DNA from: Telmatactis stephensoni
Lineage: Eukaryota; Cnidaria; Anthozoa; Actiniaria; Isophelliidae
Direction of reading: 5' to 3'
NCBI GenBank assembly: GCA_029948255.1
Contig: JALIZF010001939.1
Coordinates: 1,221,001-1,285,000, forward strand
DNA: 64,000 nt
Every line of letters begins with the position of its first letter. Position 1 is the stretch's first letter. The position numbers were made by a program, and so were the translations under genes. Below the pieces are notes generated by a model that was not told the DNA's origin, made no database searches, and saw nothing but the letters and a program-made list of their open reading frames with translations. Below are positions 1 to 9,720 of this stretch, piece by piece.

Positions 1-769
1 GCAAAAGGAAATGTTCGAAATTTCTCAGACTAAGATTTCATACTTTTTTCATTAATTTCCATCCGAGTGCGCTCAAGTGTCGAAAAACATAGTTTGTCAA
101 TTTTGTATATCTTTCAATAATACGCCTCCTTGCGTGCATGCATGACTCTTTTTAACTCAAAGAAAACCTGTTAAAAGGACTACTTATCACAATTGTATTT
201 CCACTTCTCTCTTTTCTCAAAGTAAGTTAATTGAAATTGAGAAGCTCTCAGTTTTGTTTGTTCTTTATTTGAACGCTAATTTTTGAATACATCTAAAACT
301 ATCAGTGTTCTCGGTTTCCTTTCTCACTGGATTTCAGTTACCATTAGCTGCAAACGGCTAAGTTAATCTACGTTTTTAAGTCGGCATTTTTCAGGTACTT
401 TCATCCATTTCCAAAAGCCCACTTAACTATTTGCCTAAGAAAGTGACTGACAAGTTTTCTCTGCCACCGGACATGTTTGACTTACAATTTGGGCTGTCCA
501 ACTTGTCTTCACCTATTGGTACAGCTGGTTTATGCCTTGAATTTATACGTCTTTAGCTTAATAAATTTCAATTGTAGTGAATGAAAATCCGCTTACATAG
601 TATTACTCAGAGTGGTACAGTCTTCAAACGTTGTTATGAAATACTTTGAGAAACTTATTACAACTCTTCGCTAGTCAGAACGTTGAACTCATGAAAACAG
701 TTTCCTAAAGAATACAAAAACTGCTTCAATTCATATATCGAAAACATAGTCTTGATTCACTTTACTTAC

Positions 770-895
770 ATTTAAGATAGTGTCTCTACCGCGGCACATA
801 TTCATACCAGGCCGACATCTTCGTGCTGCTGCCTCTGTCCTATCTGATATTGCCGATAAGAGGAGGAAGGCGACGATACACACCATTGCGTTCAT
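770..895 (-). CDS. First coding exon of a small secreted cysteine-containing peptide gene (partial, unrecognised)
   Basis: Reading the minus strand, an ATG at 895 opens a 42-codon exon that stops at a consensus donor (GTAAGTAAA, first intron base 769). Residues 3-15 are hydrophobic, giving a classical signal peptide with likely cleavage between about residues 17 and 24. Next come Arg-Arg (25-26), a C-x6-C segment CRPGMNMC (27-34) and R-G-R (35-37). The dibasic pair before and the Gly-Arg after the loop look like prohormone cleavage and amidation signals, so a small cyclic peptide is one reading; a longer disulfide protein continuing in later exons is another. A TATA box lies about 80 bp upstream. 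If the donor is not used, the frame runs on to a stop at 731-733 (54 aa). Downstream exons toward position 1 are not resolved. I recognise no family. The exon structure is convincing, the function is not. Confidence 0.55.
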
Positions 896-973
896 TTTGA
901 ATCAGGCACTCTTCAACCAAGAATTAGGACGTCTTCTATTGAGTTGTTTGAAGTTGAATAAGATTCGTCAAAG

Positions 974-981
974 TTTTTATA
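974..981 (-). promoter_or_regulatory. TATA box of the small secreted-peptide gene
   Basis: TATAAAAA on the minus strand, 79-86 bp upstream of the ATG at 895. With a start site about 30 bp downstream, the 5' leader would be about 50 nt with no ATG before the start codon. This arrangement is typical of strongly expressed secreted products. Confidence 0.5.
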
Positions 982-2492
982 CCTTGAGAAGGGTGTTGTA
1001 GGTAGGAGGCAGTGTCCGTTAAGTGCGTTTTGAACCACTAGAATTCGCCCGTAACGACCGGTTAATAGCGAATAAACAATGGCATCCTTCGTGCGCGGTT
1101 TCACTGTTGACATTTATGACAAACCGACGGAGACTCAAAAACTATTATGTGTAATTATCTGCTCATACACCTGCAAATGTTTATCTTAGAAAACTAAAAG
1201 GCTTTTTAGGGCTTTGCTCATTGGAAAAGGATTCCCTAAGAGGCATGCTGTTAGTGTACTAATAGGGGATTCTATAAATATGAATGTTTCAGGGATGTTT
1301 CTTTGTGTCATTGCCATCCGTTTACGCGCGCTTCAATCGAAAGTACATTCAGCGTTAGTTTGTTTGCAGTTGATAATCTATCTAGTTTCAAGAATTCTCC
1401 TCGCTTTTTGAGCAAGGATGTCTTACTTTCTGCAAAAAGAAATAAGGATTAATAATTAATTAAGATAAAATGTGTTTATAAGCAATTTAACGAGACTTCG
1501 TCATATCGTACATAGATGTTCAGACTTCCTTTACCACTTAAGCCACAACGTCTTGATTATTTGCTCGTTAACTTGTTCTTGAGCTAATCATAAGTGATAT
1601 ATACTTTTTAGATTGTTTAAATCTTGTTAATGTGATCTATAATTGGACCGTTTTTGCGTCAGATTGCGGGCGAAATTCCAAGAGAACTAACCAGGATACT
1701 ATCAGTTTTCTATGTATTATTTATGGTCAAATGAATACATTCGGTAAAACTTATCGGAACAGTTTTATTTGTTGCAAAAGCTATTCTTTCCACTTTATCT
1801 CTTTTATATCATATCCTTATTACAATTAGAAACATAACGAACATTCCAAAGATAACAGTGCGTTTTTTCCCACATTTTTAATTTATCTGAAGTATTAATT
1901 TGTTTTACTAGTTTTTATGAACCCATCGAGTTATATTCCTGCACCCTTCCACTTTTTTCTTCTTCAATCAGTAACTTGTAATTTGCCTCAATGTGTGGAA
2001 AATAAAAACCTTTAAACATATACAATCAAGTGACATTTCTTTTTGAGTAAACGTTTAAAAACTGGCTCGATCTGCTAACAGCCTTAATTGCTAACCGAAC
2101 GTCATCAGTGCTATAGGGTTCTAAAGAGGACAGTTTTAGTCCTTCTATCCACTCCGAGTCTTGTGTCACAGATATAGTTTCAAACTACATCAAGCTACCA
2201 TGAGTATCTATACTTCTAACATATAACGAGCGCCTTCCGGCCATGAGAGAGACTGAAAAATAATTACCCAACTTATTATTTTTCTATCCCACGCCGAAGG
2301 CTCGCTCGTAATAGAAGAGTAGAAATAATAGCCCCTGATACTTAGTAGGCTCAGATTTCAGGCGTCAGGGTTTCGTGTGCTCGCGAGCCTAATACCTAGG
2401 GTAACACTAAGCTAAAGCTGAGGAAGAAGTCAAAATTCTAAAGAGCGAGCAGCCTTGAATTGAAATCCGAACGTGACAGCGGGCAACTCGCT

Positions 2493-2641
2493 TAGAGCAG
2501 ATTTCGTATGAGTGTGAAACGGACCACGTCGTACCGTGACCGCATCGGTGCCGTGATCTCTATAAAAACATTCGAAATTTCTGCCGTAACCGTGCCGTGA
2601 CCGTGCGGTACCGTTTTCACAGACATACGAAATCTACTCTA
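2493..2641. repeat. TA-flanked foldback MITE, family A
   Basis: About 149 bp. The ends are inverted copies of AGAGCAGATTTCGTATGAG...GTGTGAAA, and the interior is rich in CCGTGACCGTG words. TA lies at both edges. This is one of about a dozen copies in the window. Confidence 0.85.
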
Positions 2642-3785
2642 TTAGCTTCAGTTCGACAGCACGTGCGCGCGAGTACACTACCATTACCTAACCCTACTCA
2701 TCAGTGCTATCCGTTGAAACAAACAACTTTATTATTAACGCTTTAGGTGTTTTTGATGTATAGAAACTTTGTAAAAGATGATCAAACTTGGAAATGCAAC
2801 CGCAAAGACTAGAAATGACGTAACAAAGAGTTTCAATAATTCTACTTACACAACACTTTTGTCAAATAAACACCTTTTAGCCTTCCACAAACAACAACTA
2901 CTTGTTTAATTGGCTTTTTTCCTCAAATATTGCTGTCGCACTATAAGATAATCGAATAAATTGTGTCGGCTTTAAAATAAAATAAATTCCCACTATCCCG
3001 TCATATTGTTCGCAGAAAACTCACATCCCAGTCGAATTGTCAGGTTTATTTAATCATTCTTTGTTAGTTTGGATATAGTAAGTTTTTCTATATTTGACTG
3101 ATGGGATTCATCTCACAGTTTAGGAATTTAACATTGTTATTTGCGTTGAAAATTATGCGCAGAATGTTTCGAAAGTTCAGACATTTCAATTCACTTCAGT
3201 TTTGTATCCCGCCGCTATCCCTCAAGATTCCCGTATCCGATCCCTCTAAATCACAAAATCCCGTTCCCACTCGTTGTTACTGATTCCCGATTCCCGCTTG
3301 TATATTTTGGGATATACTTCGAATGGACTGCCTCGTTTTAAGCAAGACGTCTTGTCAAACAAACGTCGAATCGAACGTCGGACTTGAGCAAGACGATAAA
3401 CCGCTGGAACCTAGGGCAATTAAAAACTCGATGTAACTTTTCTTGTGGAGTTGTGCGCAAGAGCGGAAATTTCAGCGTCTGCGTCCGGCCCATCGCCGGA
3501 TGAAGTGGGTTATTGAACGCATTTTCTGATTGGCTAATAGAGTACAATAGGATTCAATGTTTCCATTCGCCGTTTTCAAAAGCTCATTGTTTTTTAAACC
3601 TAATCACCGCTCCGCTTCAAGAGGGCTCAATTCGTGCTACCGCCACGTGTATGCCACACCTACGTAAATCGAGATCTACTATCTCTAATCTTCTCGTTGT
3701 GGTCGCAGTCTTTGTTACATCTACAATGTTGTAATAATTGCATCGTGTAGCGCGAGGAGTATTTAATTATCTCCTTCTGCTTAAG

Positions 3786-4086
3786 GCAATATAAAACGCG
3801 CGCGCATACATGTCTCTGTCACTGTGATATAAACACGATGGAAGATGTAGAGCAAGAGAAAAGCAAGCTTAGGAACATACGAGGCGTAGCCGAGTGTTTC
3901 TCTTGCTTTTCGAGTGCTCTACATCTTGCAGTGTGTTTATATCACAGTACAGAGACATAAGCGATCGTTTTATATTGCTTTTATAAAATATTTTCGACGT
4001 TTTTTGAGCGAGCCATGTCTCTGTCCTCTGATATAAACATGGAAACCAGCCAATCAGCGCGCGCGTTATATCTCAAATATTTTATA
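3786..4086. repeat. Foldback MITE, family B, copy 1
   Basis: Outer ends run from AATATAAAACGCGCGCGC to the inverse GCGCGTTATATCTCAAATA. The inside carries inverted blocks around GATGTAGAGCAAGAGAAA and CAGAGACAT. Related copies lie at 30983-31241 and 55618-55853. Confidence 0.75.
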
Positions 4087-4168
4087 ATACGAAATAAAGA
4101 CTGATATGTTCCAAATAAATAGGTACATGAACGTTTTACTCTTATCATGAAATCCGTCAACTCTATAT

Positions 4169-4217
4169 ATAGAGCTGATTTCGTATGAGTGTGAAAACGG
4201 ACCGCGCCGTGCTCTGA
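4169..4217 (+). repeat. Truncated family A MITE end
   Basis: Only the left end (AGAGCTGATTTCGTATGAG followed by GTGTGAAAACGGACCGCG) is present. It abuts the left edge of the large composite element starting near 4229. Confidence 0.6.
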
Positions 4218-5047
4218 CTGTTTCCCATACAAATCACTATAATTGGCACCTCCTGTAAGCGACCACCTCTCGTAAGCAACCGCGCAACCACTTCTAGAGC
4301 GCTAGCTGATAGATTGTCATTCTCTTTTACTTTTTTATTTTTTGATCTCCCGTAAGCGATCGACCATTTGACGCATCAGTCTCCCCTCCCTCGCTCACCG
4401 GTCATTAGCTACTTTCATACCGTGAAGACTGGGTACGAGTCCCTTAAACTTTGATGATGGCAACACAAAACTTATGTAGTCAGAAAGAGCACATCGAACT
4501 GTATATAGGGGGTCCTCAATGAGGGTATAGCTTTGACGGTTGACGGTTAAAAATTCGTGTTTTGACGGTTGACGGTTAATTCTACTCTTTGACGGTTAAA
4601 ATAGGCCAATTAAATATTACTAACCAATAGGGTTAGTACCTTTTATGAAATTACATCGCCAGTTGTTACTACTGTTGACACTTGTTGTTGTCTAACTTGC
4701 CCGTTTCTTGTATTGCGGTTTGATATTTGACCAGAAAATAAAATAAATATGCTGTATTATCGATGTATTAAGCAAAATTCGGTATCGTGAAGGATTTTTC
4801 AGCAGGCCCGTCGCTTGGGGTGGTTCGATCTAACGAACCCCCCTCCCCTCCAATTAACACAATAAAATGGCCGCTTATATTAGCTTAAGCTACTAGTACT
4901 TTTCCTTAACAAACTACAGTCACATTGTTGCATTTCTCTCTAATTGAACCTTTGGTAAAGCTCGTGAATTATGGTTTTATCAAAACCCAGACCTTCAGCT
5001 ATTAAGTATTTCAGTATTATTTTATTTGAAGTATTTTCCATGATTTT

Positions 5048-6360
5048 TGTAGCTACAGCCTCGTTTCGAGGCGTAGCTACTATGTCATCGAGTTCATGTC
5101 CGTAAGTAACACCACAGGAAACCCATAAGTCCTAAACTGACCAATCAGAAGCAAGTACGAGTGTTAGTGTTCGACAAACGATCTGACAAACGATAAAAAA
5201 ACAAAGCAAAGTAGAATCTAATCTGAAATTTCCAAGCTATCAGAAAGAATTTCCGTGAATGGATGTTTACCCTGTGTAAACTACATTATAATTTGCTCCT
5301 TGGTTAGCTCGTTACTGTAGCCTCAAGCCACTGGATTGAAAATTTCCAGCAGTTTTATCGAAATGTGATTTTGTGTCGGCTGTTGCTTGATCGACTGTCT
5401 CGCTGATCATCAGGAATGCCAGCGGTGAACTGTACTGTGAAGTTGTGTGAAGGAAAAAACGATGCCGAGAAAAAAAGGTTCATATAGTCGGTGATCCTCG
5501 TATCTACCAAATTAACTGAAGACGCCAAGTAATCAAAAGAAATAGTAAGTTTCAGTTAAACGGGTCCTCATGCAATTTACGAACACTTCACAGTCACAAC
5601 TGACAACTGTAAGCGAAGCTTGCTTACGATTTTCTACAGACGAATTTTCGCTACAAATACTGTCTGTTTGTACACGAATATCATCGTGTTAAGCTATTTC
5701 ATATCTTATTTGATGTCGGGATTCTACTTCAGTGGAATGTATATTGCGTCGATCAGGACATAGTGATCAGGAGCATGACTGGTTGACTGACTTGACTTCT
5801 CATCTCTTGATTCCCACCTTTTTTCTTTTAAATTTTACTTTAGGACCGATTGAGACAGGGCTTTTTTATAATAGGTACTTCAAAATTGATTGAATAAGTC
5901 AGAGTTAACTCTGAATAAACTAACATTTTCAATACAGTTTGTAGCTCACTTTTATTACACGTGCAATCAAACGCGTTCCTTGAGGAGTCCCATTTCAATC
6001 CAAACGATTGTTTATTGTAAAAAATGTAATAACTGTTCCGAACAATTCCTCTCTAGATAACAGCGATTTTCGAAATAATGTGAACTCTGACCTCCAAACT
6101 GAGTCCGTTCAGTGGAATTTGTTTTTTTCGGCCACTTCAAACAAACGACCCAAAAAATACTTATAAAGATCCCTAAAAGCATACCAAATGACGAATAATG
6201 ACCTTTAAACGAACGACCTGTAAAAGCTAAATATGATTTTGGTATAAGTTAAATCTTCGTATTTTTAAAATTGACTGACAGAGGTGAACTGAACCAAATT
6301 CCAATTCACGGACTTTTCGCATAATTCTGAAAATCGCTGTAAGCTAAGGCTGTAGCTACA
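5048..6360. mobile_element. 1.3-kb insertion with 13-bp terminal inverted repeats
   Basis: Begins TGTAGCTACAGCC and ends GGCTGTAGCTACA, a perfect 13-bp inverted pair. Copy 2 of the host repeat lacks it: there GAAGTATTTTCC runs almost directly into the TTTTTTATTCTTTC flank. The left tip is itself palindromic, with GTAGCTACAGCC and GGCGTAGCTAC around a short spacer at 5049-5080. No long reading frame is present. A few bases after 6360 (to about 6380) do not align with copy 2 and may belong to the insert. Confidence 0.7.
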
Positions 6361-6519
6361 TGCGCATTTTGTGCGCCTATTTTTTATTTATTCTTTCATA
6401 ATCTTTTTCTGTTTCTGTCTTTTCTCTCTCCTTTAATTAACAACTAGCTAATATTTATTGATTTTGAGACAGACCAGGGAAAAAAAAGAAAAGAGAAAAA
6501 AAAAAAAAAAAGAAAAAAA

Positions 6520-6606
6520 GATGGGCCCCTAGCCGGTTTCGAACCCGGCTCTTACATCTGCTCACTTGCTTCACAGTTCAAGGGTTTTCCAATTGCGCCA
6601 CGGGAT
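6520..6606 (-). repeat. tRNA-like Pol III unit (SINE head or degenerate tRNA), copy 1
   Basis: On the minus strand TGGCGCAATTGG resembles an A box and GGGTTCGAAACCGGC a B box with a complementary stem (GCCGG/CCGGC), followed by a T-rich terminator. The acceptor stem does not pair well, so I do not call a functional tRNA. Confidence 0.45.
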
Positions 6607-6682
6607 CGCGTAATTTGCACAACAATAGATAGCCAATTCACGGGATACACTAGGTTATTTTGTTCTCCTAATCCCTCAGTAG

Positions 6683-6960
6683 ACCAGTTAGCCTAGTGGT
6701 AAGGTTCAGTTATTTACGGCCTAGGATCCGACTGTTTCCTCCCTCTTTGACCGCGAAGCTTGCTGCGTTCTACCGGATAGCGCGGAAGGGGCCGAAATCT
6801 CCATCCTATACGTAACATGCGATGATTCAGCGATTTGTCTGGATGCATGGTCCGATTTTTGGGTTTTGCATAAAATTAGCATACTAATTTCTTTGGGTAA
6901 CGGGTTCGAGTCCTTCCTCAGTTCCTGTGCCAACAACTTTTCTTTTTTCTCCTTTTTTCT
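6683..6960 (+). repeat. Split tRNA-like Pol III unit, plus strand, copy 1
   Basis: TTAGCCTAGTGGTAAGG (A-box-like) at about 6688 and CGGGTTCGAGTCC (B-box-like) at about 6901 are separated by about 200 bp, followed by T runs. The layout recurs at 57184-57430. The spacing is far too wide for a normal tRNA; an insertion or a composite SINE is likely. Confidence 0.4.
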
Positions 6961-7634
6961 GTTTTCAATGAATTCTATTTCTCTTCTCTAATTTTTCTTG
7001 GCTTAAAATTCAGGTTTCAAACAGAAAAAAAACTACATAAACCAGCTTTACATTAGCTTGATGCTTTCGAATTTTGCGTAATTTAGAAAAACATGCACAT
7101 CCCTTGAAATAAGAGTTATCTAAGAAAATTTATTCCACTTTCCAAAAGCCAGATCCCGATCCCAAGCCTGTGATCCCTGATCCCACGTACCATGTCACGA
7201 CCCTGTTGTAGGGACAAAATGTCAAAAATGTCCCTACAACCATACATTTCTTTGTAAATTCTAGCATTTTTGCACGGCTGTTAGTCATTCAATATTAACC
7301 CGATTATCACCAAACTTCAGGATTTTATATAGCTCGATGTGCTCTTTCTGACTATATGAGTTTTGTGTTACCATCGTCAAAATTTGAGGGACTCGTACCC
7401 AGTCTTCACGGTATGAAAGTGGCTAATTCGCTCGGTCGAAAATTGGGTTACGTGTGCTTTGGCATCATTAGTCGTACTAATGTGAGGAAAATGTCTGATC
7501 ATGATCAAATGTGCATGGCTCTTACATGGAAAATTAATGAGAGTAAATCTTCTGCACTTAACGCATGACTTAAAATTTAGACCTCTATGATGCCGTTTAC
7601 TCTCGTAGACGACCAGCTCCCTTAAGCGACCGCT

Positions 7635-8481
7635 TTAAGGTAGTTCGGGACCCTTGCTACTGCGCATCTCGCGCGCGCATTCGAGCGCGCGCACTTTTAT
7701 TAAAGAACATTCGCTTGTCCGTGGGAAGTCTGGGCACTAGTGAGTCAGTGATTGAAAACCGAAGAAATTCGTCTTTTGGTGAAGAAAAATAGTACTTTAT
7801 CGACCAGATTCTGCAAACAAATTTATCAAAACATGTTGTGCACCGTGTAAAGTAGGAGAAAAAGCTCAAACTATAAAATTTAGCGAATTTTTATGAGTCG
7901 AAAAGGAGCAGAGAACAACGCTAAAATGGCTGATTTTTTTTGTGTTCGTTTTCGAAGATTTTTACCCTTTGTTCTTCTCTAACTCTTTAAACAATACGGT
8001 GACCCCCTGATTTTATGAATAATTTGTGCTCATAATTTTATAAACTTTTCGTATAAAGAAAAAAAAGAATACTTCTATCGTTTCGATTTTGAGTAAATTT
8101 ATTATTTTTCTGTCTAATCCTCCAAAAACGTGTATTCTGGAAGGCCATTTTTCGCATATTATTGTTGATTTTTCGCTTCTTTGCAAATTGTTCGGCAACA
8201 ACTTAGTTCCAAGTGTTTTTCTGCACCCCAGGCTATCATTTTGCTTGCTTTTGAATACCTTTGGTTGTTCCAAAATTCTTATAATTTGACCAGATATCGC
8301 GAGGCCATTTTTCGTAAAAAGATCACCAAACATCCCACATCTCCCCCCTCATATCTCAAGAGTGACCTCGGTGACCCCCCATTTTTATTTTACATTTTAT
8401 TTCCTCCTATGCCCCTCTTTCTTTGTTGGAATTTTGAAGGCAAGTTTATCGTAAAAATTCATGAGTCCCGAACTACCTTAA
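7635..8481. mobile_element. TTAA-flanked non-autonomous DNA transposon
   Basis: TTAA followed by GGTAGTTCGGGAC at the left, and GTCCCGAACTACC followed by TTAA at the right: perfect 13-bp inverted repeats with a TTAA target duplication, the hallmark of piggyBac and Kolobok type elements. The interior has a GCGCGC-rich left part and the word GGTGACCCCCCATTTTTATTTT near the right, shared in kind with the element at 50943-51895. No transposase is encoded. It is inserted near the right edge of the composite element. Confidence 0.8.
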
Positions 8482-8523
8482 CTTGACATTTTGTTTGGTC
8501 GTTTACAGCAGGATTTGACTGTA

Positions 8524-9606
8524 GTAATTTTAGATGGATGACCAATGTATGTAAACAACTCTTTCTTAAATCTTAGCGTATATAAGCCCAGGATATAAGT
8601 TAATTTCCAGAAGAAAAAAGCGACTACAAGACCGGAAAGACGGATTTCCTAGTGGGTTTGAAAGTCTTCATGGGTCAAGGTCTTGTGTAGTAGTTGCGCG
8701 GGCGCGCGCACGAACGCCTTACGACTGAAGACTGATCGTGCGTTTCGTATATTTAGGCCCCTTTTTAAGGGAAGTTGTCCCTGGTAGCGGAGACTAAGCT
8801 GTTCTGTTGTTAGTTTCCCCACTGAAAAGAAAAAAAAGTTATCTCTTCTGGCACATTGGATCTTAGCTAATTGATGTTGGCATCAGTGCTTTAGTTCCCT
8901 TGGGCTGCCGGATAAGCATCGCCTGTGCCATCTTCTAACCAAATCAACTTTGACGTCTCTCAAGTAAACGTGCAGTACAGAACACAAACCTTTGACACTT
9001 GTCTTCTTTGTCTTGAGTTTCTGCAATTTATTACCGACCACAAATTAAATTGACAGTCCAGTTTCTTTTTCAAGGACTAAAAGAACAAAATTGGTGAGGA
9101 AGAACGCATTACTGATAGAAAGTGAGGGTATAATTATAACGGTCTAGTAGGATCAGGCAGTGACCTGGCGCCTCCTTAATTGAAAGCTTGGCACTGTATC
9201 TATTTCACTTCCTAATTCGTCATTGGCACTGCGTACAAGAACCACACAAAAGGATATGTCCCGGCCCGCTATCTTTTTGCCTTTCTGTCTGACCTAAGCA
9301 TTGTAAGATACAACCTAGGTCAATATCATCAAGTATTGATCGGTCACGCAGATTGACTTGACGTCTATAAATCAACAACAATTTATTCAAAAAACAAAAA
9401 CAAAAAACTAGAATTGATAACACTTAATGCCAATTGACTAAAAGCCAAGAGAACTAAGCTATTTGACAACAATTTTTCCCAATTGCAAAGCAAGACAGGC
9501 TTGTCAAAACTCGCCGTTCCCCGTGTTCAAGACTTCGTTCATCATCTGCAGTTTTCTTTCTTCCTTCCATTTTTTTCTTCTTAATTCTCTCTCTCTCTCT
9601 CTGCAG
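8524..9606. other. Spacer with no confident gene
   Basis: A TATA-like TATATAAG at 8579-8586 has no convincing reading frame behind it. I see no exon that can be joined to the candidate exon at 9607. Confidence 0.4.
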
Positions 9607-9720
9607 GACCAAAACAAATTGTGGAAAATGGGACTTCTGGCCTCCCCAGGAACATTTGGACCACTTTTTCCGAAAGATGAATCAGATAAAATTGGAAATC
9701 AAATGAAAAACCCGTGGTGA
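9607..9720 (+). CDS. Candidate orphan terminal exon (unrecognised)
   Basis: A CT-repeat polypyrimidine tract ending in CTCTCTCTGCAG precedes a 37-codon open frame ending in TGA at 9718-9720. The encoded stretch starts DQNKLWKMGLLASPGTFGP and ends NPW. It is hydrophilic and proline/lysine-containing, and reads more like protein than the surrounding spacer. I could not find the preceding exon, and no family is recognised. It may be the last exon of a small gene or chance. Confidence 0.3.
   Translation, partial: DQNKLWKMGLLASPGTFGPLFPKDESDKIGNQMKNPW

Larger units (their letters stand above)
896..4228. other. Spacer, mostly anonymous, with foldback repeats
   Basis: Apart from the promoter at 974-981, I see no exon with matching splice signals and family resemblance here. 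Short ORFs at 1214-1411, 1632-1829, 3101-3283 and 3513-3734 have no domain or start context. The interval holds foldback copies at 2493-2641 and 3786-4086 and a truncated copy near 4169-4217. Confidence 0.5.
4800..7155 (+). repeat. Interspersed repeat, copy 1 of 2 (interrupted)
   Basis: From CAGGCCCGTCGCTTGGGG to CCACTTTCC near 7143 this matches 56471-57738 nearly word for word, once the 5048-6360 insert is removed. Both copies carry a C/T- and A-rich stretch, two divergent Pol III-like box sets and a T-rich tail. Copy 2 is instead interrupted by a different foldback element at 56549-56725. Confidence 0.8.
4229..8523. mobile_element. Composite nested transposable element (outer layer)
   Basis: The left edge carries CTCCTGTAAGCGACCA and the right edge the inverse-like TGGTCGTTTACAGCAGGA, giving imperfect terminal inverted repeats of about 29 bp. 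Inside, arms at about 4399-4510 and 7319-7431 are inverted copies of one another over roughly 105 bp. Between and beyond the arms are further insertions: a repeat copy (4800-7155), a 1.3-kb element within that copy (5048-6360) and a TTAA element (7635-8481). No transposase reading frame was found, so the whole looks non-autonomous. Edges are approximate. Confidence 0.5.

Noticed and set aside
6520..6606. Functional tRNA gene on the minus strand
   Set aside because: A and B boxes are present but the acceptor arm does not pair; both copies lie inside a dispersed repeat.
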